Source of the DNA: Mediterranea massiliensis
Lineage (GTDB): Bacteria > Bacteroidota > Bacteroidia > Bacteroidales > Bacteroidaceae
Assembly: GCA_015060685.1 (NCBI GenBank)
Contig: SUXZ01000003.1
Location: 1 to 64,000, forward strand
Direction of reading: 5' to 3'
Length of the DNA stretch: 64,000 nucleotides
Shown here one piece after another: positions 1 through 7,672 of this stretch; the stretch's first letter is position 1; each line of letters starts with the position of its first letter. The translations under genes and the position numbers were made by a program. The notes under the pieces are model-generated. The model was not told the origin of the DNA. It saw only the letters and a program-made list of their open reading frames with translations, and searched no databases.

Positions 1-140
1 AAACGCTATTCAACAGATTTAAGGGTTTAGAGATTTTTTATTCACCTCCCTTCAGGGTTATAGTTTAAATACTCAACTTTTAGCAGGGATAAAGAAAAAA
101 ACATTCAACTTTTTCTAGGGCAAGACACTCATAATTCATA

Positions 141-246
141 ATTAATGTGTTACCCTGTTACCCGTTACCACCACACTAACTCACTAACACACTAAATCAC
201 TAACACACTATATCATAAGTACATCCGTACCCATCGGCATTCCATT
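141..246. repeat. Degenerate CACTAA/CACACT array plus partial hairpin repeat
   Basis: From about 141 to 213 the sequence is a degenerate array of 8-9 base units such as CACTAACTC, CACTAACAC and CACTAAATC, preceded by a GTTACCCTGTTACCCGTTAC stretch that recurs near 3200. At 214-242 it runs into a partial copy of the hairpin element found complete at 1697-1730 and 3248-3282, lacking the left arm. The function is unknown. The first 140 bases hold no gene that I can see. Confidence 0.7.
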
Positions 247-320
247 ATGTGAAAACAACCCGCAAAATGATGCGGATTATGTGAAAATTATGCGATATAA
301 TGATGCGGATTATGTGAAAA
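244..320 (+). promoter_or_regulatory. Three phased ATTATGTGAAAA iterons upstream of the DUF4143 ATPase
   Basis: The 12-mer ATTATGTGAAAA occurs exactly at 244-255, 276-287 and 309-320, a spacing of 32-33 bp or about three helical turns. The second and third copies are extended to a 21-bp direct repeat (267-287 and 300-320) that includes ATGCGG. They lie immediately upstream of the -7 box of the next gene, in the region where a -33 element would be. This arrangement suggests binding sites for a regulator, possibly the ATPase itself. That is inference. Confidence 0.55.
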
Positions 321-324
321 GTCT

Positions 325-332
325 TATCTTTG
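325..332 (+). promoter_or_regulatory. Bacteroides -7 box, TATCTTTG
   Basis: TATCTTTG matches the Bacteroides primary sigma factor -7 consensus TAnnTTTG and lies 24 bp before the ATG at 357. No TTTG-like -33 element is present at 19-20 bp spacing; that region is occupied by the iterons. The promoter may therefore depend on an activator. Confidence 0.6.
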
Positions 333-356
333 CAGTTGAAATCAAGCATTTTAGAT

Positions 357-1697
357 ATGGATAAGCTACTTAGAAGAAAAGTTGATGGCTATTTGATGGC
401 TTGGAAAAACAATCCAGATAGGAAACCGCTAATCATTAAAGGTGCTCGTCAAATCGGGAAAACACGTTCTATTGAATGGTTTGCAAATCAGAACTACAAA
501 AGCATCATTCAAATAAATTTTGTAGAGCAGCCTAAATATAAGCATATATTTGAGGATGGTTTTGAAGTTGATACCATCCTTAAAAACGTATCGTTACTAA
601 ATCCTGAGCTAAAGTTTATACCAGGTGAGACACTATTCTTTTTTGACGAACTACAGGCATGTCCAAATTGTGCAACTTCATTGAAGTTCTTCAAACTGGA
701 TGGTCGATTCGATGTTATCTGCTCCGGCTCATTAATGGGTATCAACTATAGAGAGATTGAATCTAACAGTGTGGGTTATAAAGAGGATTACGAAATGCAT
801 TCGATGGATTTCGAGGAGTTTCTTTGGGCTAAAGGATACAATGAAGATTTTATAGATGAGCTATATCAACACATGCAAGAAGTCAAGCCACTTGCTAAAT
901 TGCAAATGGATGTTCTTTTTGAACTTTTCCGTGATTATGCTACTATTGGAGGTATGCCAGAGGTAGTAGATACATATATTAAGAACAAAAATTTCAGCGG
1001 AACATTGGGCATACAAAAACAATTACTCAAAGACTATGAAGAGGATATCACCAAATACGTAGAGGGATTTGATAAGGCAAAGGTCAAAGCCGTTTATAGC
1101 CACATCTCCACCTTCTTGGCTAAAGAAAACAAGCGTTTCCAGATAACCAAGATTGGCAAGAATGCACGCAACAGAGATTATATCGGTTGTGTAGAATGGC
1201 TTGCTGATGCAGGAGTCATTAATGTTTGTTATTGTTTGAATCAACCAGAGCTCCCACTTAAGGGCAACTATGATCCTAAACTCTACAAGATTTATTATAA
1301 GGACACAGGGCTCTTTATTGCTTCGCTCGACGAAGAAGCCCAGGAAGATTTAAGAGCCAATAAAAATCTTGGTACCTACAAAGGAGCCATATACGAGAAC
1401 ATCGTAGGAGATATGTTAGTAAAGCAAGGTTATAACCTCTATTATTACAGTAGCGACAAACCATCTCTTGAAATGGACTTCTTCGTAAGAGATGCGGACT
1501 CTCTTATCCCCGTAGAAGTAAAAGCCAACGATGGTGCAACAGCTTCATTGAACAAGTTACTAAATGATGATAGATATTCAGATGTTAAATACGGCATCAA
1601 GTTAGGATTTAAGAATATCGGCTTCAACCACAAGTTCTACACCTTCCCATACTTCTTAACCTTCTTATTGAAGAGGTTTGTAACCGATAGAAAATAA
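357..1697 (+). CDS. AAA ATPase with DUF4143 domain
   Basis: This 446-residue protein is a P-loop ATPase of the AAA/DUF4143 family, which is abundant in Bacteroidales and has no firmly established role. Walker A is GARQIGKT at residues 29-36 and Walker B is the LFFFDE stretch near residue 100. The C-terminal DUF4143 part carries MDFF...PVEVKA, resembling the D...ExK pattern of PD-(D/E)XK-like folds. An upstream in-frame TTG at 330 overlaps the -7 box, so the ATG at 357 is the start, giving a very short leader. The gene stands alone on the plus strand, and its stop codon abuts a hairpin repeat. The polysaccharide locus next door may be coincidental. Confidence 0.85.
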   Translation: MDKLLRRKVDGYLMAWKNNPDRKPLIIKGARQIGKTRSIEWFANQNYKSIIQINFVEQPKYKHIFEDGFEVDTILKNVSLLNPELKFIPGETLFFFDELQACPNCATSLKFFKLDGRFDVICSGSLMGINYREIESNSVGYKEDYEMHSMDFEEFLWAKGYNEDFIDELYQHMQEVKPLAKLQMDVLFELFRDYATIGGMPEVVDTYIKNKNFSGTLGIQKQLLKDYEEDITKYVEGFDKAKVKAVYSHISTFLAKENKRFQITKIGKNARNRDYIGCVEWLADAGVINVCYCLNQPELPLKGNYDPKLYKIYYKDTGLFIASLDEEAQEDLRANKNLGTYKGAIYENIVGDMLVKQGYNLYYYSSDKPSLEMDFFVRDADSLIPVEVKANDGATASLNKLLNDDRYSDVKYGIKLGFKNIGFNHKFYTFPYFLTFLLKRFVTDRK

Positions 1698-1731
1698 ATG
1701 CCGATAAGTACTCCCGTACCCATCGGCATTC
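1697..1731. terminator. Hairpin repeat after the DUF4143 gene
   Basis: The arms AATGCCGAT and ATCGGCATT form a perfect 9-bp stem around a 16-base loop containing a GTAC core. It starts on the last base of the upstream stop codon. The same element occurs at 3248-3282, so it is both a repeat and a plausible transcript end. It lacks a long T run. Confidence 0.5.
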
Positions 1732-1812
1732 CGCTATATCACTAAATCACCACCACACTACCACACTAAATCACTAACACACTAACTCACTAACTCACCA
1801 CCACACTAATTA
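1732..1812. repeat. CACTAA-type degenerate array
   Basis: This is an array of CACTAAATC, CACACTAC, CACTAACAC and CACTAACTC units between two convergent ATPase genes. It is the same family as those at 141-213, 3160-3230, 3284-3332 and 3861-3901, and in the opposite orientation at 31.5, 38.2 and 39.9 kb. Confidence 0.7.
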
Positions 1813-1814
1813 GC

Positions 1815-3068
1815 TCATACTTTCAAACTTTCCTTATTGAGCAGGAACTCATAAATGTTCATAAATACGACCCCGTTTTCGTCTTGGTAGCGCTTTATCG
1901 GATCTTCGGTGATTACAAACTTCTGGAAGTTATCCGATATATTCATCAACGAGCGCAATTCCTGTTCACGCTTCTCTTCATTTGGCAATCGCAGTGCCGA
2001 TTGTATATAGCAACGCTTACTGCCTTCGTTACATACGAAATCAACCTCCAATTGTTTACGCTGGCTCTTGCCCTCCTCGTCTTTGGTGTTTACTACTACA
2101 ACACCAACATCCACCATCAATCCACGAGTACGAAGTTCATTGTATATAAGATTCTCCATCAAGTGAGTTACTTCGTGCTGACGGAAATTTATACGGGCGT
2201 TGCGTAACCCTAAATCAGCGAAATAATATTTGGCTGGAGTGTCAATGTACTTCTTGCCTTTAATATCGTATCGTATTGACTTTTCTACCATAAAGACCTC
2301 TTGCAGTATTTCAAGGTAGGAACTTATGGTATTTGGAGATATAGAAACATTCTTGACCGACTTGAAGGTGTTTATTAACTTGTTTGGATTGATAAGACCT
2401 CCGATTGATGAAGAAAGAATATTGATAAGCTCCTCCAGCTCCTCTTCGTTCTTGATTTTGTACCTCTCCAATATATCGGTAATGTATGTTTTCTTAAAGA
2501 GTGTCTGAAGATATTTCATCTTCTCCTCAGTACCCTGCATTGTTGCAATCATAGGGAGCCCTCCAAAAGTCATATACTCTTCCATTGCCTCCTCGCGAGA
2601 GCCATTGAATACAGAGTAAAACTCACTGAACGATAGCGGTGCAACTTTTATCTCATCACCACGACCACGAAATTCGGTAATGACATCACTCGACAAAAAC
2701 TTAGAGTTACTGCCTGTCACATATACATCTACATTGGGAATTTTAAGATAACTATTCAGTACATCCTCAAACTCATCCACCCATTGTACCTCATCAAGCA
2801 TCACATAATGCATACCCTCTTTTGCTATATGGGCATCAATGTATTCAAGTAAGGCATCTGGGTTTCGCAAATTCTTGTTACGACGATCTTCCAAATCAAC
2901 TTTTATTATGTGACCATCATCTATGCCTTGCGCTTTTAGATAGTCACTAAACAAGTTGAAAAGCAAATACGACTTTCCACAACGGCGAATTCCGGTTACA
3001 ACCTTTATCATCCCGTTGTGCATACTCCTAATGAGTTTGTCCAGGTATAAATCACGCTTTATCTCCAT
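1815..3068 (-). CDS. AAA ATPase with DUF4143-type C-terminus
   Basis: This 417-residue P-loop ATPase is a distant relative of the gene at 357-1697. Walker A is GIRRCGKS (26-33), followed by the Walker B-like stretch YVMLDEVQW. The C-terminus contains LEVDFVC...CYIQSA, corresponding to the D...(E/Q)xK-type motif of the DUF4143 C-terminal region. An ATG at 3101 is in frame, but it lies inside a 14-bp palindrome next to the promoter, and family members typically begin M-x-IKRDLYL. I therefore chose the ATG at 3068. The gene converges on the first ATPase and is independent of the polysaccharide operon. Autoregulation through the palindrome is possible but unproven. Confidence 0.82.
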   Translation of the reverse strand: MEIKRDLYLDKLIRSMHNGMIKVVTGIRRCGKSYLLFNLFSDYLKAQGIDDGHIIKVDLEDRRNKNLRNPDALLEYIDAHIAKEGMHYVMLDEVQWVDEFEDVLNSYLKIPNVDVYVTGSNSKFLSSDVITEFRGRGDEIKVAPLSFSEFYSVFNGSREEAMEEYMTFGGLPMIATMQGTEEKMKYLQTLFKKTYITDILERYKIKNEEELEELINILSSSIGGLINPNKLINTFKSVKNVSISPNTISSYLEILQEVFMVEKSIRYDIKGKKYIDTPAKYYFADLGLRNARINFRQHEVTHLMENLIYNELRTRGLMVDVGVVVVNTKDEEGKSQRKQLEVDFVCNEGSKRCYIQSALRLPNEEKREQELRSLMNISDNFQKFVITEDPIKRYQDENGVVFMNIYEFLLNKESLKV

Positions 3069-3086
3069 AATCCCACTGAATGTTTT

Positions 3087-3100
3087 TGCGTATATACGCA
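3087..3100. promoter_or_regulatory. Perfect 14-bp palindrome TGCGTATATACGCA
   Basis: TGCGTATATACGCA is its own reverse complement. It lies between the promoter (-7 box at 3112-3119) and the chosen start codon at 3068, in the untranslated leader. Position and symmetry suggest an operator for a dimeric repressor. It could also encode an alternative start, because its 3' end forms part of the ATG at 3101. Confidence 0.55.
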
Positions 3101-3111
3101 TTTTTATTCAG

Positions 3112-3142
3112 CAAAGATAGCGAAAGTTTTTTAACCGACAAT
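3112..3142 (-). promoter_or_regulatory. Bacteroides promoter ATTG-N19-TATCTTTG
   Basis: On the minus strand ATTG (3142-3139) is followed after 19 bp by TATCTTTG (3119-3112). This is close to the TTTG-N19/20-TAnnTTTG consensus, and it drives the DUF4143 ATPase gene at 1815-3068. Confidence 0.65.
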
Positions 3143-3159
3143 ATAACTGAATTGAAATT

Positions 3160-3332
3160 AGTCACCACCAGCTAACTCACTAACTCACCACCACACCGTT
3201 ACCCTGTTACCCGTTACCACCACCCTCTTCACAACATGCAAAAACAAGAATGCCGATAAGTACATCCGTACCCATCGGCATTCCGCTATATCACTAAATC
3301 ACTATATCACTAAATCACTAAATCACTAAATC
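3160..3332. repeat. Repeat-filled intergenic stretch with hairpin element
   Basis: Two CACTAA-type arrays (about 3160-3230 and 3284-3332) flank a complete copy of the hairpin element at 3248-3282, with arms GAATGCCGAT and ATCGGCATTC. The arrangement matches that after the gene ending at 1697. The hairpin probably marks the end of the minus-strand polysaccharide operon. Confidence 0.65.
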
Positions 3333-3753
3333 ACTTAAACCTCCCATCCTTCGCCTCAAAAATCACCGAAGGCTCAATCACGTGAATCGTATGCCAGGCC
3401 CCAACAGGAATCTGAGCACCAAAAAAACCTTCAGCAGGACAAATCAAATGCCGTGATACCTCCTTGAACGACACCTTCCGCACCACCTCTTCAGTCCGTG
3501 AAGTCTCCTCACGCGAATACTCCACCACCTCCTCATAGATGATCTCTTCCAACCTGCCCTTCAGGCATACCACCGTCTCCGACGTATCCTCATGTCGATG
3601 AATCGGCACCACCGTCCCTGGCAGCAACGCATTCAACAACCGTTGCGACGTATCCTCCGCACTCGTCCGCAAATCATAATTCACCCGCTTCCGTTCCGAC
3701 ACCTTCGCCTGTTCAAACAGCGACTCCAATAATTCCTTATTTATTTCAATCAT
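3331..3753 (-). CDS. wbuC: WbuC-type cupin metalloprotein
   Basis: This 140-residue cupin-fold protein resembles WbuC, a family found at the ends of O-antigen and capsule gene clusters with no established reaction. The metal-binding cupin motif 1 is represented by PIHRHEDTSETVVCLKGRLEEI (H-x-H and downstream E), and motif 2 by GAWHTIHV. It is the last gene of the minus-strand polysaccharide locus, separated by about 146 bp from the PIG-L gene. That gap contains a hairpin repeat, so it may be transcribed less than the genes before it. A role in modifying a nucleotide sugar or lipid-linked glycan is inferred only from context. Confidence 0.8.
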   Translation of the reverse strand: MIEINKELLESLFEQAKVSERKRVNYDLRTSAEDTSQRLLNALLPGTVVPIHRHEDTSETVVCLKGRLEEIIYEEVVEYSREETSRTEEVVRKVSFKEVSRHLICPAEGFFGAQIPVGAWHTIHVIEPSVIFEAKDGRFK

Positions 3754-3796
3754 ATCATCTTATATTTAATTGCGCCAGAGGGACATATAATCTCCA

Positions 3797-3850
3797 ATTC
3801 CCCTCCTTCTCGAAGGAGGGGTGCCCCTTGTGGGTGGGGTGGTAGGTATT
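3797..3850. repeat. CTCCTTC-GAAGGAG hairpin repeat
   Basis: The sequence contains CCCTCCTTC-TC-GAAGGAGGG followed by CCCCTTGTGGGTGGGGTGGTAGGT. Two further copies, in inverted arrangement, lie at 43213-43260 and 43286-43333. It is a hairpin-forming intergenic repeat that could attenuate transcription between the PIG-L and wbuC genes. A CACTAA-type array follows at 3861-3901. Confidence 0.7.
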
Positions 3851-3899
3851 CTCCATAAACACCCACACTAACTCACTAACTCACCAACACACTATCTCA

Positions 3900-4577
3900 C
3901 TAATACTCCCTCAACACCACCTCAAACGCTTCAGCATAATTACATCCCCACTGACCACCTCTCATAGCAGCAAGACCTGTAATATATTCTGCCGAACGAG
4001 GATGCGGGTACGGACGCATCACACCACGATACATTGACAGAGCCTTAATCTTAGCCTCTACACCTTCAAGTCCCACCTCCACAAAGCAGTTCGGGTTGAA
4101 CGTCTTGAATGCATTATTGATCTTCCACTCCGTACACGAAGGTACTTCCATATACCACAGCTCCTTCACACGCTTCACTTCTGGTCGGCGTTGGAATAGA
4201 CGTACCGCCTCCTGGCAAGCCATTGATGTCTGAAGATGGTCATTATTTGTATCAGCAGGATGATGAGTAATGATGATATCCGGTTCACTCTCCTTGATGG
4301 CCGACTCTATAAACTGTACCAACTTCAAGTGCGGAACGGTATTCATTTCGATATTCGGGAAAGTCCCTTCATAGATTCTGTCCACTCCAAGGAATTTGTT
4401 CGAAGCAGTCGTATCATCTTCCAGTTCATTATCCTCCGGACGAAACGCACGTGCTTTGGCTTCCGTACACATTATGCATACATCAACCGTATGTCCCTCT
4501 TGTGTCCATTTCCACATTGATGCTCCAGCACCCAAAGTCTCATCATCAGGATGAGCAACAACAAGTAAGTATTTCAT
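3900..4577 (-). CDS. PIG-L/LmbE-type deacetylase
   Basis: This 225-residue protein has the zinc-binding AHPDDE motif at residues 8-13 and the second metal-site region ITHHPADTNNDH. Both are diagnostic of PIG-L/LmbE deacetylases, which remove an N-acetyl group from GlcNAc-like sugars. It starts 3 bp after the glycosyltransferase gene that ends at 4581, so the two are co-transcribed. In this locus it probably deacetylates an amino sugar, either free, nucleotide-linked or lipid-linked. The substrate cannot be read from the sequence. The length is typical for the family. Confidence 0.88.
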   Translation of the reverse strand: MKYLLVVAHPDDETLGAGASMWKWTQEGHTVDVCIMCTEAKARAFRPEDNELEDDTTASNKFLGVDRIYEGTFPNIEMNTVPHLKLVQFIESAIKESEPDIIITHHPADTNNDHLQTSMACQEAVRLFQRRPEVKRVKELWYMEVPSCTEWKINNAFKTFNPNCFVEVGLEGVEAKIKALSMYRGVMRPYPHPRSAEYITGLAAMRGGQWGCNYAEAFEVVLREY

Positions 4578-4580
4578 ATA

Positions 4581-5693
4581 TTACTTCTTTTTATTCAATA
4601 TCTTATTTATCTCCTCTAAATAGATATTAGTCACAATATTACGATCATATTCACGTTCCATTTTCTCACGAGCAGCCTTACCCATAGCAATCTTTTCTTT
4701 ATGAGGTAATAGAATGAATTTCTCTACTTTTGCAACCAAATCATCTACATTCTTTAATTCAAATGTATAACCCGATTTTCCATTATCTATCGGCTCTCTA
4801 CATCCAGGAATATCAGATGCAATAGCAGGTCTTCCCATTGCTCCATGTTCAAGTATTACATTGGTTATACCCTCATAATAACTTGGATGAATTACGCAAT
4901 GAGCAGCAGCTATACAAGGCTTCATATCCAACTGTATACCACCATACTTTACTATTCCTCTTGACTCCAAAGCCTCTACTTTCTCACGATACGACTCATC
5001 ATCATAATCACCATAGAGTACAAACTCTGTATTAGAATATTTAGACTTAATCCGTTCAGCACAAGCTAACAATTCGTTAATCCCTTTAAAATCAACAATG
5101 CGTGCCACATAATTAAATCGAATCAAATCATCATTAACGGGATATTCAGTAAACTTAAATTCGTTCAAGTTTACACCTGAGCCTGGTATATCACGATAAT
5201 ATACCTTCCCACCGATAACTTTGTTGAGGAACTCACGTTCATATGAGTTCTGATACATCATACATGCTGAACCCGAATATCCAACTTTATATAGAAATTT
5301 TAATACTAGCCAAATTATTTTACTAAAATTTGATTCATCGTACATTCCTGCATTGTTAACAATATATGGAATACCTAATAAACGGCAGGCAAAACCTCCA
5401 TAGGTCGAACATTTAGTTGTATATGTCAGGACTACATTTGGTTTTATCCTACGTAAGAGTTTAATGTATGTCCAGATTAACTTCAAATCTTTAACAATAC
5501 TTTTCCCCTGTCTATCAATCTGTATATCAACAAAATTCGCACCTCTATCTATCAAATATTCTATTTTTTTTCCATATGGAGAATTAATATAGACTTCATA
5601 ACCTTCATCTAATAAAGAAAAAGCTAATTCTCTCCTAAAATTATATATTACATTATCCTTGTTAACAAGGAATAAAATTGTTTTCTTATTCAT
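4581..5693 (-). CDS. GT4-family glycosyltransferase
   Basis: This 370-residue GT-B fold glycosyltransferase resembles the PglA-like branch of family 4. The N-terminal half shows a TYTTKCSTYGGFACRLLGIP region typical of enzymes that add a HexNAc to a lipid-linked sugar. The C-terminal donor site has the E-x7-E type motif YYEGITNVILEHG. A longer reading frame begins at 5747, inside the preceding gene; the ATG at 5693 (MNKKTILFLVN) matches the usual beta-strand start and lies just after that gene's stop at 5704. It is followed by the PIG-L gene after 3 bp. Its likely role is to add the second sugar of the repeat unit. Confidence 0.82.
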   Translation of the reverse strand: MNKKTILFLVNKDNVIYNFRRELAFSLLDEGYEVYINSPYGKKIEYLIDRGANFVDIQIDRQGKSIVKDLKLIWTYIKLLRRIKPNVVLTYTTKCSTYGGFACRLLGIPYIVNNAGMYDESNFSKIIWLVLKFLYKVGYSGSACMMYQNSYEREFLNKVIGGKVYYRDIPGSGVNLNEFKFTEYPVNDDLIRFNYVARIVDFKGINELLACAERIKSKYSNTEFVLYGDYDDESYREKVEALESRGIVKYGGIQLDMKPCIAAAHCVIHPSYYEGITNVILEHGAMGRPAIASDIPGCREPIDNGKSGYTFELKNVDDLVAKVEKFILLPHKEKIAMGKAAREKMEREYDRNIVTNIYLEEINKILNKKK

Positions 5694-5703
5694 AATCAAA
5701 TTA

Positions 5704-6588
5704 TTATCCAAGTCTTCTATTTGCTTCACTAACCTCCAACCCTTCAAATGATTCAGCCTGACTGACTATCTGATACTCGAAGTCATATTCAGACATCTTT
5801 GGGTCATAGTAATACGAAGCGAACATCTTGTTCAGCGGTTGCAGGAAGAATGAACCTAACCATACAAAAGGGTTGAAAATACGACTAACCCACATTTTGT
5901 GGTTATACTTCTTAGCAAAGAACTGAGCAATCTCTACCGTATCAGCCAACTCACGATTCTGAGGATAGTATATACCCGATTTCTCTAACAAGACCAATTG
6001 TTTTACACATTCTGCCAAATTATCTACATATAGCATCGAACGCTTATTATGCCATGCAGGGAAGATTGGTGTCTTGGTAGCCAACCAACCCAAACGCAAA
6101 AAATTTCCTCTGGAGTTTGGGCCATAAATCATTGGAGGACGAAGGACACATACCTTAAATGTATCACATTCCAGTTCCTTCAGTCCAATCTCAGCTTGCA
6201 GTTTAGAGTCACCATAAAATCCATTCGGAGCAGGTTTAGTATCAAATGTAAGTATCTCCTCACCCAACATCTGGCTTTCATGGTATACAATCATCGAACT
6301 CATAAAGATAAACTGCTTCACTCCAGCAGCCTTTGCGTGCTTAGCCACCTCAATCGTTAAATCACGATTCACCTTATAATACAATGGCTCCATCTTCGGG
6401 TCAGCATTCACATGAGCAATACCTGCCACATGATACACTACATCAAACTGGCTATAGTCAGCTTTCTTCCAGTTATCTCCAAAAGTATCTACAGACTCCA
6501 CATGAAACAAGTCTGGAGTTTTCTTCAGCCAATTTTCTACATTTACACCAACGTAGCTACCGGCACCTGTTATCAGTACTCGTTTCAT
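5704..6588 (-). CDS. NAD-dependent epimerase/dehydratase (extended SDR)
   Basis: This 294-residue extended short-chain dehydrogenase has the NAD-binding GAGSYVG at residues 8-14 and the catalytic Y125-x3-K129 (YGDSK), preceded by FMSS. It resembles UDP-N-acetylglucosamine 4-epimerases encoded beside PglC-like transferases. The gene begins 1 bp before the end of the preceding ATP-grasp gene region and is followed by a glycosyltransferase. It probably supplies the HexNAc for the initiating transferase at 8915-9538. The exact substrate is inferred from context. Confidence 0.82.
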   Translation of the reverse strand: MKRVLITGAGSYVGVNVENWLKKTPDLFHVESVDTFGDNWKKADYSQFDVVYHVAGIAHVNADPKMEPLYYKVNRDLTIEVAKHAKAAGVKQFIFMSSMIVYHESQMLGEEILTFDTKPAPNGFYGDSKLQAEIGLKELECDTFKVCVLRPPMIYGPNSRGNFLRLGWLATKTPIFPAWHNKRSMLYVDNLAECVKQLVLLEKSGIYYPQNRELADTVEIAQFFAKKYNHKMWVSRIFNPFVWLGSFFLQPLNKMFASYYYDPKMSEYDFEYQIVSQAESFEGLEVSEANRRLG

Positions 6589-6589
6589 A

Positions 6590-7651
6590 TTATAATTCTA
6601 TCATTCCATCCTCATTATAAAGCACATCCCAATACTTTCTAATGAGTTTTGTTCCATACTTTAATTCAATCTGAGGAAGTTCCTCGCCCAAGAGCTGTTT
6701 CACACGAAGGTATGGAAAGTTCATACCAGCTCCTGCATAAAGGATAATAGTGGCTGTCACACGAGGATTCAAATCAGTCAGCCATGGATTATCTTGATCA
6801 TCCAGCATAAAATCAAAACCGATATTACCATCCAACTTCAACTCACGAACAATATCTTCACAAAGTTTGTATGCAGATTCCTTCTTCTCCACCACACTAC
6901 TTTGTGCAATACTTAAACTACTGGTGGTATTTCTGCGACCAGCAATATACAACACCTTACCATGGTCTGCTAACAGATCAATAGTATATTCCACACCTGG
7001 TAAAAACTCCATAGCAATAATCTCTGGCATAGGATTGCAGGAAGAGAGGATTTCACACATCTCGTCCAACGTAACATTCATCGACGATGGCTTATCGTTC
7101 ATAAATAGATGCGCCTTATCCACATCCACTCGTACGATACGTACACCACGACTACCGCTATTCTTAGTCATCTTCACACATACAGGTCTCTGTGGGAAAC
7201 CAAGTTCACCAATACGGTTACGAAGAGTCTCTACTGTATCCACCAAGAAATACTTAGGAACAGTCAGACCTGAATTTTTCATATGCTCATAGAGCTTATA
7301 CTTGCTGTTAGCAGTTGCTAAAGTTTCCTTTTCGCTAATAGCCACCTTCACGCCCATAGCCTCGAATTCCTCCTTGCGATCAAGGATATACGGAAGCTCC
7401 ATAGAAATATGTGGAAAAAAAACATCCACATTCTCCTTCAGGCAGATATCCAACAACACATCTACATAGTTGGGAGCCGTATAGGCTGGTACCTGATAGT
7501 ACTCATCCACAAAGAGCTTCATCACAGGGTCACTACTCATATCGCACCCTACAATACGGATGTTTCTTTCATGATTATTCTTCAAGCACTTAAAGAAACC
7601 AGGCATAAAGAAAGCCCCACAAGCAGAGCTCAAAATGGTTATATCTTTCAT
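6590..7651 (-). CDS. ATP-grasp ligase
   Basis: This 353-residue protein has the carbamoyl-phosphate-synthase-like ATP-grasp architecture: an N-terminal pre-ATP-grasp domain, a central nucleotide-binding region (VCVKMTKNSGSRGVRIV) and the metal-binding end IGFDFMLDDQDNPWLTDLNPR. Such enzymes join a carboxylate to an amine through an acyl phosphate. It directly follows a PLP-dependent decarboxylase-family gene, and this pairing suggests that the amine or amino acid made by the decarboxylase-like enzyme is ligated to a sugar acid or another amino acid. It is one of three ATP-grasp genes in the locus. The substrate is unknown. Confidence 0.82.
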   Translation of the reverse strand: MKDITILSSACGAFFMPGFFKCLKNNHERNIRIVGCDMSSDPVMKLFVDEYYQVPAYTAPNYVDVLLDICLKENVDVFFPHISMELPYILDRKEEFEAMGVKVAISEKETLATANSKYKLYEHMKNSGLTVPKYFLVDTVETLRNRIGELGFPQRPVCVKMTKNSGSRGVRIVRVDVDKAHLFMNDKPSSMNVTLDEMCEILSSCNPMPEIIAMEFLPGVEYTIDLLADHGKVLYIAGRRNTTSSLSIAQSSVVEKKESAYKLCEDIVRELKLDGNIGFDFMLDDQDNPWLTDLNPRVTATIILYAGAGMNFPYLRVKQLLGEELPQIELKYGTKLIRKYWDVLYNEDGMIEL

Positions 7652-7672
7652 TGGAATTGTTATCTATTAGAT

